Positions 52,035 through 62,078 of a stretch of 64,000 bases of DNA are shown here, in pieces. The stretch comes from an uncultured Lachnospiraceae bacterium (GTDB lineage: Bacteria; Bacillota; Clostridia; Lachnospirales; Lachnospiraceae). The translations under genes and the position numbers were made by a program. Every line of letters starts with the position of its first letter. Within the stretch, counting starts at the first letter, position 1. Where the stretch lies: assembly GCA_934309145.1 (NCBI GenBank), contig CAKRCW010000010.1, forward strand, positions 1 to 64,000. The letters run 5' to 3'. The notes under the pieces were generated by a model, which did not search any database, had not been told where the DNA came from, and saw nothing but the letters and a program-made list of their open reading frames with translations.

Positions 52035-52580
52035 ATGACAAGAGAAGAAGCATGGAAATTATTAACAGAATACAACAAAGAGGAATTTCACTTAGAGCAT
52101 GCACAGATTGTTGAGGGCTGCATGAAATATTTTGCAGAACAGCTTGGATATGGTGATGAAAAAGAATTTTGGGGAATAGTTGGATTGCTGCATGATTTGG
52201 ATTTTGAGATGTATCCAGAGCAGCATTGCATAAAGTCTCAGGAGATAATGAGAGAGCGTGGAATAGATGAGAGAATTATTCATGCAACTGCAAGCCATGG
52301 ATATGCTATAACAGTAGACATAAAGCCTGAGCATGAGATGGAAAAGGTGTTATATGCAGTTGATGAGCTGACAGGACTAATTGGTGCTGTGGCAATTATG
52401 CGACCATCTAAAAGTGTTCAGGACCTTGAGCTTAAATCTGTAAAAAAGAAATATAAGAGTAAGGGATTTGCAGCAGGCTGTTCAAGAGAGGTAATTGAGC
52501 GTGGAGCTGATATGCTTGGCTGGAGCTTAGATGACCTGATAACCAGAACTATAGAGGCTCTCAGAACATTTAGACCATAG
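52035..52580 (+). CDS. HD-domain hydrolase
   Basis: A 181-aa HD-superfamily protein with H22 (LEHAQIVEG), H53-D54 (LLHDLDFEMYPEQHC) and a later D (VDELTGLIGAVA). It resembles the small metal-dependent phosphohydrolases annotated simply as HD proteins; the substrate is unknown. It lies between the decayed island and a Mn2+ riboswitch; a promoter for the next gene begins 28 nt after its stop. AAAGGAGTG precedes the ATG. Confidence 0.85.
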   Translation: MTREEAWKLLTEYNKEEFHLEHAQIVEGCMKYFAEQLGYGDEKEFWGIVGLLHDLDFEMYPEQHCIKSQEIMRERGIDERIIHATASHGYAITVDIKPEHEMEKVLYAVDELTGLIGAVAIMRPSKSVQDLELKSVKKKYKSKGFAAGCSREVIERGADMLGWSLDDLITRTIEALRTFRP

Positions 52581-52607
52581 AAATAATTAAGCTCCCCCAT
52601 CTCCTCG

Positions 52608-52636
52608 TTGACATCCTTGCCAATGTATGTTATCGT
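52608..52636 (+). promoter_or_regulatory. Promoter for the riboswitch-controlled ATPase
   Basis: TTGACA (52608-52613), 17 nt, TATCGT (52631-52636). It lies about 14 nt before the riboswitch 5' motif. Confidence 0.65.
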
Positions 52637-52647
52637 GAGCTTAAATA

Positions 52648-52770
52648 TTAGGGAGTAGTTCGCACCACATATGTGGTGTTGTGCTGTTCGTCATCACGTT
52701 TTCTGTGTGCGATATGCATTTACAGGTAACCGGGCAGTACACTTTCGGTTAAGATATGGAACGAGACTTT
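52648..52770 (+). promoter_or_regulatory. yybP-ykoY manganese riboswitch
   Basis: The conserved elements of the yybP-ykoY class are present in order: GGGAGTAG at 52651-52658, a variable hairpin (CACCACATATGTGGTG), CGTCATCACG, then CAGGTAACCGGGCAGTAC near the second loop and GGTTAAGA...ACGAGAC at the 3' side. This class senses Mn2+ and controls Mn exporters, including P-type ATPases. The 3' strand overlaps a terminator stem, so ligand binding should favour read-through (an ON switch). Confidence 0.88.
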
Positions 52771-52807
52771 TATTGTACTTTTTTCGTGCAATGAAGGTCT
52801 CTTTTTT
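52763..52807 (+). terminator. Expression-platform terminator of the Mn2+ riboswitch
   Basis: GAGAC plus ATTGTAC (52763-52778) pair with GTGCAAT and GTCTC (52786-52801), followed by TTTTTT. The GAGAC is shared with the riboswitch 3' strand, which makes the two structures mutually exclusive. Confidence 0.82.
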
Positions 52808-52878
52808 ATACATACAATCAAGAGAAATTTTTGGGACGATAAGGTACGAGAGAAATCATATTTAAGGAGGTTGTATGT

Positions 52879-55485
52879 ATGAAGGGAAAGGAAATATGGA
52901 GCTGTTCGGTGGAAGAATTAATGAAGCGGCTTCATGCTACGGAGAATGGGCTTAGTGAAGCCGATGTGGAGCGAATCCGTAAAGAAAAAGGCGAAAACAT
53001 CTTAACAGAGGGCAGGAAGAAGAGCACGATTTCGGTATTTTTCAGCCAGTTTGCAGACCTGCTCGTCATTATTCTGATAATAGCAGCTATAGTATCTATG
53101 TTTTCCGGTAATGTGGAGAGCACAATCGTAATATTATTGGTATTAGTCATGAATGCTGTGCTTGGAACTATCCAGCATGTAAAGGCACAGAAATCTCTTG
53201 AAAGCCTGAAACAATTATCATCGCCAAATGCAAAGGTTATAAGGGATGGTGTGAAACGCGAGATACCTTCAAGAGAGGTTGTACCCGGGGACATAATAAT
53301 TCTTGAAGCGGGAGATATGGTTGTCGCGGACGGACGTATTTTGCATAATTATTCATTGCAGGTAAATGAGAGCTCGCTTACAGGTGAGTCATTAAATGTT
53401 GAGAAAACAGACGGAGTGATAGAAGAAGATGCGGCATTAGCAGACCGTATCAATATGGTATATTCAGGAAGCCTGGTAACCTATGGACGTGCCAATGTAT
53501 TAGTGACTGGAACGGGAATGGATACGGAGCTTGGTAAGATAGCAGACCTTATGAATATGGCAAAGGAGAGAAAAACACCGCTTCAGGAAAGCCTTGATAA
53601 ATTCAGTGCAAGACTAGCCATGTTTATAATGATAATATGTGCAGTTGTGCTTTTGCTCTGCATGTACAGGAATATGACATTCCTTGACTCCATGATGTTT
53701 GCGGTGGCACTTGCTGTTGCAGCAATACCTGAGGCACTAAGCTCAATAGTTACTATTGTTCAGGCATTTGGAACACAGAAGATGGCAAGGGAAAATGCCA
53801 TAATCAAGAACCTAAAGGCAGTTGAAAGCCTTGGCTGTGTGTCCGTCATATGCTCTGACAAGACAGGAACTCTCACACAGAACAAGATGACAGTTCAGCA
53901 GATATATACTGATGGAAAGGTGTATCTGCCAGAGCAGTTTGATATAGACAGCAAGGTTAGAAAATATCTCATGTATGATGCTGTGCTTGCAAATGATTCA
54001 AGCATTGTTGATGGAAAGGGTATCGGAGACCCGACTGAATATGCACTGTTAGAGATGTTCAGAAGAATAGGCTATTCAGATGATGAGCTCAGGCAGAGGA
54101 TGGACAGAATCGAGGAGGTTCCATTTGACTCTGACAGAAAGCTCATGAGTGCTAAGTATATTATAGATGGCAAATCAGTTATCCTGACTAAGGGTGCGGT
54201 TGATGTACTGCTTAATCGTTGTGTAAATGTCTGTTACAGTGACGGCATAAAGCCGATGTCTGAGGAGGAAAAGCTTATTATTAAGAGACAGAACCAGACC
54301 TTCTCCGAAAATGGACTGCGTGTTCTTTCATTTGCATATAAGGAATCTGACGAGACGCTCGATACTTCAACTGAGTACGGATATACATTTCTAGGACTTA
54401 TCTCTATGGTAGATCCACCGAGACCGGAATCAGTTGCAGCGGTTGCGGATGCGAAGCGTGCCGGTATTCGCCCTGTCATGATTACAGGAGACCACAAGAT
54501 AACAGCTATTGCAATTGCAAGACAGATTGGTATATATGGCGATGGTGACATGGCACTTACCGGTGCAGAGTTAGATAGTCTTAGTGATGAGGAGCTTGAT
54601 AAAAATATAGAAAAAATCTCGGTATATGCGCGTGTTTCACCAGAGAATAAAATAAGAATTGTTGAGGCATGGCAGAGAAAAGGCAATATAGTTTCGATGA
54701 CCGGTGATGGAGTAAATGATGCACCTGCATTAAAGAAGGCTGATATCGGAGTTGCCATGGGTATTACAGGAACAGAGGTTTCCAAGGATGCCGCGGATAT
54801 GATTTTGTCGGATGATAACTTTGCAACAATCATAAAAGCAGTTTCAAACGGAAGAAATGTGTACCGAAACATTAAGAATTCTATATTGTTTTTGCTGTCG
54901 GGTAATACAGCGGGAATTTTAGCTGTGTTATACACATCCATAAGAGGTCTGGCTGTGCCATTTGCACCGGTTCACCTGTTGTTTATTAACCTGCTTACAG
55001 ACTCATTGCCTGCACTTGCCATAGGAATGGAGCCTGCCGACAAAAAGCTTTTGAATGATAAACCAAGAAATCCTAAGGTTGGAATAATGACGAAGGACTT
55101 TATGCTCGCAATGCTGTCTGAGGGAGCTCTTATAGCAATAGCATCTATCGTTGCGTACCACATAGGGCTTAACCAAAGCACGACTATGGCATCGACAATG
55201 GCATTTGCAACACTCACACTTGCAAGATTGTTCCATGGATTTAATTGCAGAGGTAAGGAATCGATATTTAAACTAAGATTTAGAACGAACAGATACAGCG
55301 TATATGCATTTTTTGCTGGAGTATTTTTCCTTGCACTTGTTCTGTTTGTTCCGGGACTTCACAGCGTGTTTGCTGTAGCTGATTTGTCGATTAAGGCAGT
55401 AGGACAGATTGCAGGTCTTGCGTTTGCACCGACAGTAATTATTCAGCTTGTGAAGGTGCTTGCTTCTCTCATTGATACCGATTGA
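52879..55485 (+). CDS. P-type cation-transporting ATPase, Ca2+/Mn2+ type
   Basis: An 868-aa P2-type ATPase with ten helices expected. Motifs: LTGES (167-171) in the actuator, PEAL in helix 4 (284-287), the phosphorylated Asp327 in DKTGTLT, KGA in the nucleotide domain, TGDH, and GDGVNDAP in the hinge. PEAL-type helix 4 is typical of Ca2+/Mn2+ pumps of the PMCA/SERCA kind. Since a Mn2+-sensing riboswitch controls it, Mn2+ efflux is the most likely function. AAGGAGG lies before the ATG. Confidence 0.92.
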   Translation: MKGKEIWSCSVEELMKRLHATENGLSEADVERIRKEKGENILTEGRKKSTISVFFSQFADLLVIILIIAAIVSMFSGNVESTIVILLVLVMNAVLGTIQHVKAQKSLESLKQLSSPNAKVIRDGVKREIPSREVVPGDIIILEAGDMVVADGRILHNYSLQVNESSLTGESLNVEKTDGVIEEDAALADRINMVYSGSLVTYGRANVLVTGTGMDTELGKIADLMNMAKERKTPLQESLDKFSARLAMFIMIICAVVLLLCMYRNMTFLDSMMFAVALAVAAIPEALSSIVTIVQAFGTQKMARENAIIKNLKAVESLGCVSVICSDKTGTLTQNKMTVQQIYTDGKVYLPEQFDIDSKVRKYLMYDAVLANDSSIVDGKGIGDPTEYALLEMFRRIGYSDDELRQRMDRIEEVPFDSDRKLMSAKYIIDGKSVILTKGAVDVLLNRCVNVCYSDGIKPMSEEEKLIIKRQNQTFSENGLRVLSFAYKESDETLDTSTEYGYTFLGLISMVDPPRPESVAAVADAKRAGIRPVMITGDHKITAIAIARQIGIYGDGDMALTGAELDSLSDEELDKNIEKISVYARVSPENKIRIVEAWQRKGNIVSMTGDGVNDAPALKKADIGVAMGITGTEVSKDAADMILSDDNFATIIKAVSNGRNVYRNIKNSILFLLSGNTAGILAVLYTSIRGLAVPFAPVHLLFINLLTDSLPALAIGMEPADKKLLNDKPRNPKVGIMTKDFMLAMLSEGALIAIASIVAYHIGLNQSTTMASTMAFATLTLARLFHGFNCRGKESIFKLRFRTNRYSVYAFFAGVFFLALVLFVPGLHSVFAVADLSIKAVGQIAGLAFAPTVIIQLVKVLASLIDTD

Positions 55486-55548
55486 AAACACATAATTCAT
55501 ATGCTACTATAAGGACATAGAAAAAGGCTTTTAGAAAGGAATACTCCA

Positions 55549-56673
55549 TTGAAAATCTTACATATAAGCGACTGCCATTTCGGACTGCAGTATGCAGCAA
55601 TTAAGTCCGTTGAGGCAAGAAATGAGGTTACAGAGGCAAGACTTAAGGCACTTCAAAATGCTGTTGATATAGCCAACAGGGAAAAATGCGATGCATTTAT
55701 AATTGCGGGAGATTTGTTCGAGAATCATAATGTCACACAGAAGCTAATCAAGAGTGTGTGTGCGATACTGAACGAATTTAACAATGGAACTGTGTATGTC
55801 CTGCCGGGAAACCATGACTATTACAACGATGATGAGCCGACACTCTGGAATTATTTCAGTGAGGTCTGCGGTGATAATATATACCTTTTTACTGAGAATA
55901 AGATGCATGAAGCTGTGATAAATGGTGAGAAGGTAAGATTTTATCCATGTATATGTCATGACAGGCATGCTTCCGAAAATGCACTTGGATGGGTTAAGAA
56001 AGAGGAGCTTGACAGCTCATTTACCAATATTGGTATAGCGCATGGCTCGCTCTCAGGCTTGTCATTTGACAGGGAGGGCGATTATTACAGTATGAGCCCG
56101 GAGGAGTTAAATGATATTCCGGTTGATGTGTGGCTGCTAGGTCATGCACATATACCTGAGCCTTACTGTGAGTATGATAAGGTTATCGGGCATACAAGAA
56201 TATATAATGCGGGAACACATCAGCAGACAAATGTACATAATAATGTGGAAGGCTCTGTATTTGTCATTGATATAGGCAATCAGAAATATGTAAGGGCTAA
56301 GAGGGTAAAGACTGGAACAATAAGATTTTTGGAGCTTGTAATAAATGTGACACCTGATGATGAGATAGAGAAGCTCATAACGGAAAAACTGTCTGGTATT
56401 GATGTGAAAAATACAGTTCTCCGCCTTACTGTGAATGGTACCGCTAATTCATCTGAGTATGAAAAGCGACAGACGATAGAAAAGCTGGTTTCGGAGAAGG
56501 TTTTATATCTGGATAAAATCTATCTTAATATAACTAAGGAAATAACCACACAGATGATAGATGAGGAAACCATAGCGGGAAGCATTGAGAATAAACTTCT
56601 TAAGAAATATGTTGATGAGCCGGACATTCTGGCGGCGGCATATGAATTAGTTATGTCGTGTAAGGAGAATTGA
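55549..56673 (+). CDS. SbcD/YhaO-like DNA repair exonuclease subunit
   Basis: A 374-aa Mre11-type metallophosphoesterase with metal motifs in order: HISDCHFG, AGDLFENHN, LPGNHDYY, GIAHGS and LLGHAHIP. Residues about 250-374 form a capping region. The start is TTG after GAAAGGAA; no ATG is available nearby. It ends 3 nt before the start of the SMC-like partner gene (an in-frame TTG at 56670 overlaps), giving the usual nuclease/ATPase pair, closest to Bacillus YhaO/YhaN in size and order. Confidence 0.9.
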   Translation: MKILHISDCHFGLQYAAIKSVEARNEVTEARLKALQNAVDIANREKCDAFIIAGDLFENHNVTQKLIKSVCAILNEFNNGTVYVLPGNHDYYNDDEPTLWNYFSEVCGDNIYLFTENKMHEAVINGEKVRFYPCICHDRHASENALGWVKKEELDSSFTNIGIAHGSLSGLSFDREGDYYSMSPEELNDIPVDVWLLGHAHIPEPYCEYDKVIGHTRIYNAGTHQQTNVHNNVEGSVFVIDIGNQKYVRAKRVKTGTIRFLELVINVTPDDEIEKLITEKLSGIDVKNTVLRLTVNGTANSSEYEKRQTIEKLVSEKVLYLDKIYLNITKEITTQMIDEETIAGSIENKLLKKYVDEPDILAAAYELVMSCKEN

Positions 56674-56675
56674 CC

Positions 56676-59072
56676 ATGAAGATAAAAAAATACAAAACAG
56701 GACAATTCGCGGGAATAATGGACAGGGATATAGAATTCTCAGATGGCATGAATGTTATAGTGGGTGACAATGAGGCTGGAAAAAGTACAATGATTGCCGG
56801 TATTTACAGCACACTCTTCCAACCGGCTGACACGAAAAAAAGCTCATCAGGATATAAGAATTTTGTTGAGCTCTACAAACCATCGGGAAAGGATATCTCC
56901 GACGGAATATATATAGATGGTGATGTTGTTCTTGATATGGCAGGAAGTGAGGTTCAGGTTTCAAAGACATGGTTTTCTGAGCCTTCGGCTAAGGTGTCTG
57001 TTGATAAGACGGGTTATAAGTCTAAAGGTGCGGAGGAGAAGCTTTCTGAGCTGCTTAAGTATGGAGCAGCATTTTACAGTAATGTTGTATTTGGCATGCA
57101 GAGCAATGAGGAGCTTGTCCTTAAATGGATATTTGATGTGTCAGACACGGATGGCAAGGCTGTAATTAAGAAGAAAATGTCCGAGTATACATCTGTGATA
57201 GGCGGAATAGATATAAATAGGCTTCAGGCAGCCTTAAGGGAGAGAATGTCAGAGCTTGACGGACGCTGGGATTTCGAGATGAATGCACCTATGAAGGACA
57301 GGGGACGCATAAAGGACTTGAATGATCCGTGGAAAAACAGTGTTGGCAGGATACTTGAGACGTATTATACATGGAAGAGAGCAGAGCATAAATTAGATGA
57401 GGTTAGAGGCAAGGTTGCTGAGATACAGAGATTAGATGATGACCTTGCTTTGTGTGAGCAGGAGCAGAAAAAGACACAGCAGAGGCTTGATTATATCGTT
57501 GACAATAAGGTTAATCTTCACAACAGAAAGGCTAATACGGAGCTTTTGCAGCGTATACAAAGTGAGCTTTCTTCTATGGAGCAGTCATTGTTTGACTGGC
57601 CTGGACGTAAAGAGGAGCTTTTGGAGATAGAGAGCCTTATGGCACAGCTTGCAGAGCGTGAGAAGAGACAGAAGCATGATAAGCTTGAAGCTAAGCTGTC
57701 AGAGATAAAGGAGCTTAAGGTAAGACTTGATGATATAGCTATTAACGAGCGTAGCATGAAGAAGCTTGATAAGGCATATGACGAAGCTGGAAGAATTGAG
57801 GCTGAGCTTTCTGCAATGGAGAGGTCACTTATGGGTGTTAAATTTAAGGCACAGGTTAAGCCTTTAAATAACACCATAATTAATGTTGAGAGTGCTGACG
57901 GAACAAGGTCAATTAAGGCTGACGAGACATTAAGCTTAAATGGCTATATAAAGCTTGATATTCCGGAGGTTGCGGAGATAGTTGTCGATACAGATGGAAT
58001 TAACTCTGAGATGCTTAAGAATGAGATAGATGAGCTTAAGGCAAAGCTTGATGCTATATTATCAGAATATAATGTTAAGACTACAAAGAAGCTTGCAGAA
58101 TATAGAAAACAATGCAGTGATAAGCATTTGTTACAGCAGAGGCTTTCTGAGAGTATAAATGCAAAGCTTGAGGGAAAAACCATAAAGGAAATGGAAAAGG
58201 AGCTTGCTTCGTATGAGATTATATCTGAGTTTGATATCTCATCTTCTCTTGATGCTAAGGTATATGAGTATAAGGATAAATATAGAGCCGGAAGTCTTGA
58301 CGCTGTAAAGGCTCTGGTTGAAAAAAGGCTTAAGGAATATGAGGAAAGCTTTGGCAACGAGGAAAATCTTAAGCTTGCCATAGATAAGAAGAAAAAGGAT
58401 AAGACCGTATATGAAAAACGTCTTAGTGAGCTTCCTCAGCTTGCGGAGAACGACGATTTTGAGGAGCAGGAGGAGAGGCTTAGGGACGTTATCACTGAGC
58501 TCAGTGAGAGATACAAGACTGGCTTTCAGTTAAAGAGCAGGCTTGCCGCAGAGATAGATGAGATGGATATAGATGAGCTTAAGGATGAGGCTTCGTTGTA
58601 CCTTGAGGAGCACAAGAAGAGGCTTAATGAGTATAGAATATATTCCAGAATAGAGAGGGATTTTCTTGACATTAAGGATAGCATGGGAGAGAAACCAACG
58701 GACAAGCTTATGTCAAGGATGAGCGAATATTTAAGCGCTATAACCTTAGATGGAGTTCATATAGAGAATATGGGAGAGAATCTTTCACTAGCACTCACGA
58801 GCAGGGGAATACCTGTGAATTCTTATAAGCTCTTATCTGAAGGAACAAAGAGTACAATACTTCTTGCATTTAAGCTTGCTGTGCTTGATTTCTTCTTTGA
58901 GGATGAGGGCGGGGTTATTGTACTTGATGACATTCTGCTTGATATGGATCCTGCAAGAAGGATGAATTCTGCCAAGCTGCTCTGTGAATTTGCAAAGCAT
59001 AATCAGGTGATTTTTATGACCTGTGAGCCTGCAATGGCAGATATGCTCGGAGGAAATATAATAGAGTTATAA
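56676..59072 (+). CDS. SMC/Rad50-like ATPase, YhaN-type
   Basis: A 798-aa ABC-type ATPase with a Walker A loop (GDNEAGKST, about 30-38), long coiled coils (about 225-390 and 440-680), a signature segment (LLSEGTKSTILLAFKLAVLD, about 720) and Walker B (GGVIVLDDILLDMD, about 745). No zinc hook CxxC is seen between the coils, which separates it from SbcC and fits YhaN. ATG 56676 after GGAG is preferred to TTG 56670. It works with the adjacent nuclease in end processing of DNA (inferred). Confidence 0.88.
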   Translation: MKIKKYKTGQFAGIMDRDIEFSDGMNVIVGDNEAGKSTMIAGIYSTLFQPADTKKSSSGYKNFVELYKPSGKDISDGIYIDGDVVLDMAGSEVQVSKTWFSEPSAKVSVDKTGYKSKGAEEKLSELLKYGAAFYSNVVFGMQSNEELVLKWIFDVSDTDGKAVIKKKMSEYTSVIGGIDINRLQAALRERMSELDGRWDFEMNAPMKDRGRIKDLNDPWKNSVGRILETYYTWKRAEHKLDEVRGKVAEIQRLDDDLALCEQEQKKTQQRLDYIVDNKVNLHNRKANTELLQRIQSELSSMEQSLFDWPGRKEELLEIESLMAQLAEREKRQKHDKLEAKLSEIKELKVRLDDIAINERSMKKLDKAYDEAGRIEAELSAMERSLMGVKFKAQVKPLNNTIINVESADGTRSIKADETLSLNGYIKLDIPEVAEIVVDTDGINSEMLKNEIDELKAKLDAILSEYNVKTTKKLAEYRKQCSDKHLLQQRLSESINAKLEGKTIKEMEKELASYEIISEFDISSSLDAKVYEYKDKYRAGSLDAVKALVEKRLKEYEESFGNEENLKLAIDKKKKDKTVYEKRLSELPQLAENDDFEEQEERLRDVITELSERYKTGFQLKSRLAAEIDEMDIDELKDEASLYLEEHKKRLNEYRIYSRIERDFLDIKDSMGEKPTDKLMSRMSEYLSAITLDGVHIENMGENLSLALTSRGIPVNSYKLLSEGTKSTILLAFKLAVLDFFFEDEGGVIVLDDILLDMDPARRMNSAKLLCEFAKHNQVIFMTCEPAMADMLGGNIIEL

Positions 59073-59077
59073 ATCAT

Positions 59078-59112
59078 AAAAAGAGAAGTCGATGGGAGGC
59101 TTCTCTTTTTAT
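59078..59112 (+). terminator. Rho-independent terminator after the YhaN-like gene
   Basis: AAAAAGAGAAG (59078-59088) pairs with CTTCTCTTTTT (59100-59110). It works in both directions by symmetry. Confidence 0.82.
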
Positions 59113-59303
59113 ATCATATGAATCATTATATATAAATTCGGTATGGTTGGAAGCTTGATAAATGGAAGATGTAAATCAAACTAATTCATATGATGAATGT
59201 ATTATAAAATAATCTAATATATATGGCAAACAAAAACGCTCGTCAAATAACTACAAATTATTTGCAAAAAGGTTCGGTATGAGTATATTACAGTGTGATT
59301 TAG

Positions 59304-59512
59304 GTATAGTAATTGTCAGGTGGGGTTCACGGGCATTTTATATGGTGTGTGGCTGTTCCCATTCCGGGACCGTTTGCACTTAATTGCTCCGAGCAGCGGC
59401 ACTAAACTCGTGCTACGCACTCATTAAGTGCCGGCTGTCGCAAATGTCCTGGAATGGGAACAGCCACACACCATATAAAATGCCCGTGACCCCCACCTGA
59501 CAATTACCATAC
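59304..59512. repeat. Long-hairpin repeat, type 1 core, copy C (inverted)
   Basis: Arms of about 65 nt (59304-59369 and 59448-59512) are inverted copies with two clear mismatches over the outer 52 nt plus a few near the core. The core between them is the reverse complement of copies A and B: GGGACCGTTTGCAC, a small stem around GCTCCGAGCAGC, then the stem containing CGTGCTACGCACTCATTAAGTG, then GCGACAGCC on the other strand. The arms match no other copy. It fills most of the 59113-59535 gap. Confidence 0.88.
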
Positions 59513-59535
59513 TACGAGCACATGGTAACAACTGC

Positions 59536-59564
59536 TTGTATATCGCTTTGGTGTATGATAAACT
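59536..59564 (+). promoter_or_regulatory. Promoter for the glycosyltransferase operon
   Basis: TTGTAT (59536-59541), 17 nt, TAAACT (59559-59564), just right of hairpin copy C and 41 nt before the start codon. Confidence 0.5.
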
Positions 59565-59605
59565 TTACTATAACTATGCAAATATATAGAAAGCGAAGTT
59601 AAATT

Positions 59606-62059
59606 ATGGATAGTAAATTCTATTTTAGCAAGATTAGAAGCAGTGTCACAAAACCAAACCAGATAATGATACAGGGTATGTGTACTAAGGACTTCATGGA
59701 TGGTGTTACACTTGATGTCATGTACAGGGATGGTAATGATGATTGCAGACTTAATACATCATATAGCATGAATCAGATACCTGTCACGCAGGATAGTTAT
59801 ATAAAGGATGAGAACATAAAGTATAAGATTACATTTTCAATTGATATGCCGGAGAATATAGCTGACAAAGCGAGCTTAAGGCTTATTATTGATGGTAAGC
59901 TGATATACAAATGCTCAGGTGAGAAGCTTAAGAAGGCAGCAGGAGAAATAAATACCTGTATAGAGAATATATCCAGTGATGGAACGCACCTTATCATAAA
60001 GGGCTGGTGCATTGATAAGGCTGATATAGATATAGATGTGGTTGACTCGGAGGGTGTGTCCAGGAAGGATAAACTCGCTGTTGACTGGTATATGAGGTCT
60101 GACGTGGCAGAGGAGTTTGCGGAGCTTAGTGAACCTGTCATGGCAGGTTTTGTGTTAAGATTTCCGCATGATATAGGAAAGGCTACACTTAAGCTTACTG
60201 CCGGTGATAAGGTAAACAGTTATCCGATAGGCGGCATGTCAGGATATGGAAGTACATCACCGATAGGAAGTGCCGTTAAATATGCCAAAAAGACAGTGGA
60301 CAGCCTTAAGGATTATGGTTTTAAGGCAACACTTGAGCGTGCAAAGCATCTTATAGAGAGAAAGACAAGGCGTGAAGTAAAGAGCTATGAGAAATGGATA
60401 AAGAAGAAGATGCCAACTCCTCACGAGCTTGCTGAACAGAGAAAAGTGGAATTTTCTTACAGACCTAAGTTTAGTATTTTGGTTCCGATGTATGAGACGG
60501 ATGAGAATTACCTTAAGGAGCTTGTGGCATCAGTTTGTGAGCAGACCTACTCTGACTGGGAGCTGTGCCTTTCGGACGGAAGCAAGTCGCATGACAGACT
60601 AAGAAGGATAGTAGAGCAGCTTGCGAAGAAGGATGACAGAATAAGATATATCGCAAAGGCAAATGAGCCGCTCGGCATATCAGAGAACACAAATCAGGCA
60701 TTGGCTGAGGCAACAGGTGATTATATTGTGCTAGGAGACCATGATGATTTATTCACTCCTGATGCATTGTATGAGTGTGTAAAGGCATTAAATGAGAAGA
60801 AGGTTGATGTAATTTATACAGATGAGGATAAGGTAGATTCTCAGGGAACAACATTCTTTGAACCTAACTTTAAGCCTGATTTTAATATTGATTTATTGAG
60901 AAGCAATAACTATATATGCCATATGTTTGTGGCATCAAAGAAGCTGGTTGACAGCATCGGTAATTTTAATAGTGAGTACAACGGTGCTCAGGATTATGAC
61001 TTTATATTCCGTTGCGTAGAAAAGGCAGATGGAATACATCATATTCCTAAGATTTTATACAGATGGCGTTCGCACGCAGGTTCTACTGCCGAGGCACCAG
61101 AGGCTAAGCTCTATGCATTTGAGGCAGGAAAGCGTGCTATTGAGGCTCACTATAAGAGAATGGGAATAAAGGCTATAGTGGAGCATGGTGATGACTGGGG
61201 CTTTTATAAAACAACCTATGAGATAGAGGGAAGTCCGTTACTTTCTATAGTTATCCCTAACAAGGACCATGTTACGGACCTTAAGAAATGTATGGATGCG
61301 ATAGATGAGAAATCGGATTACAGAAATTATGAGTATGTAATTGTTGAGAATAACAGTGAGCAGGATGAGACATTTAAGTTTTATGACGAGATTTCCAAGA
61401 GAAAAAATGTCAATGTTTTATATTGGAAGGATGAGTTCAACTATTCTGCCATTAACAATTATGGAGTTGCAAATGCTAAGGGCGAGTATGTATTGCTCTT
61501 AAATAACGACACAGAGATTATTAATTCAGATTGTCTTTCGCAGATGATAGGATATTGTCAGCGTGAGGAGGTCGGAGCAGTAGGCGCAAGACTTTATTAT
61601 GAGGATGGAAGCATACAGCATGCAGGTGTCGTTATCGGATTTGGAGGTATAGCAGGACATGCTTTTGTGGGGCTCAGGGAGGAAGCCGGTTTATATCAGT
61701 CAAGAACGAAGGTTGCATGTGATTACAGTGCTGTCACAGCAGCGTGTCTTATGACAAAGAAGTCTGTATTTGAGGAGGTTGGTGGACTTGAGGAGAGCTT
61801 CAAGGTCGCATTTAATGATATAGATTTCTGCATGAAGATAAGAAAAACAGGAAAGCTTATTGTGTATAATCCTAATGCAAAGCTCTATCATTATGAGTCG
61901 AAATCAAGAGGTCTTGAGGACACCCCTGAGAAGATAGAGAGATTCAATAGTGAAATGCGAAGATTCCAGAATAGATGGCCGGAGATATTAGATGAGGGAG
62001 ATCCTTACTACAATGTAAACCTCACTCTTGATAAGGCAGATTTTTCGTGTCGTGCATAG
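59606..62059 (+). CDS. Tandem GT2 glycosyltransferase
   Basis: An 817-aa protein with an N-terminal beta-rich region (about 1-220) and two family 2 glycosyltransferase domains. The first begins FSILVPMYETDENYLKELV (about 289) and has DHDD and YTDEDKVD acidic motifs; the second begins LSIVIPNKDHVTDLKK (about 545) and ends with NDIDFCMKIRKTGK. This arrangement is typical of enzymes that build rhamnose-rich or similar surface polysaccharides. No membrane helices are seen. The DUF2142 gene follows 19 nt later, probably in the same operon. Confidence 0.88.
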   Translation: MDSKFYFSKIRSSVTKPNQIMIQGMCTKDFMDGVTLDVMYRDGNDDCRLNTSYSMNQIPVTQDSYIKDENIKYKITFSIDMPENIADKASLRLIIDGKLIYKCSGEKLKKAAGEINTCIENISSDGTHLIIKGWCIDKADIDIDVVDSEGVSRKDKLAVDWYMRSDVAEEFAELSEPVMAGFVLRFPHDIGKATLKLTAGDKVNSYPIGGMSGYGSTSPIGSAVKYAKKTVDSLKDYGFKATLERAKHLIERKTRREVKSYEKWIKKKMPTPHELAEQRKVEFSYRPKFSILVPMYETDENYLKELVASVCEQTYSDWELCLSDGSKSHDRLRRIVEQLAKKDDRIRYIAKANEPLGISENTNQALAEATGDYIVLGDHDDLFTPDALYECVKALNEKKVDVIYTDEDKVDSQGTTFFEPNFKPDFNIDLLRSNNYICHMFVASKKLVDSIGNFNSEYNGAQDYDFIFRCVEKADGIHHIPKILYRWRSHAGSTAEAPEAKLYAFEAGKRAIEAHYKRMGIKAIVEHGDDWGFYKTTYEIEGSPLLSIVIPNKDHVTDLKKCMDAIDEKSDYRNYEYVIVENNSEQDETFKFYDEISKRKNVNVLYWKDEFNYSAINNYGVANAKGEYVLLLNNDTEIINSDCLSQMIGYCQREEVGAVGARLYYEDGSIQHAGVVIGFGGIAGHAFVGLREEAGLYQSRTKVACDYSAVTAACLMTKKSVFEEVGGLEESFKVAFNDIDFCMKIRKTGKLIVYNPNAKLYHYESKSRGLEDTPEKIERFNSEMRRFQNRWPEILDEGDPYYNVNLTLDKADFSCRA

Positions 62060-62078
62060 ATTACAGGAGAGACCAGAG

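Noticed and set aside
54234..54941. 235-aa open frame on the minus strand within the P-type ATPase gene
   Set aside because: It is antisense to the hinge and phosphorylation region of a well-conserved ATPase, has no ribosome site and is Ser/Ile-rich as shadow frames usually are.
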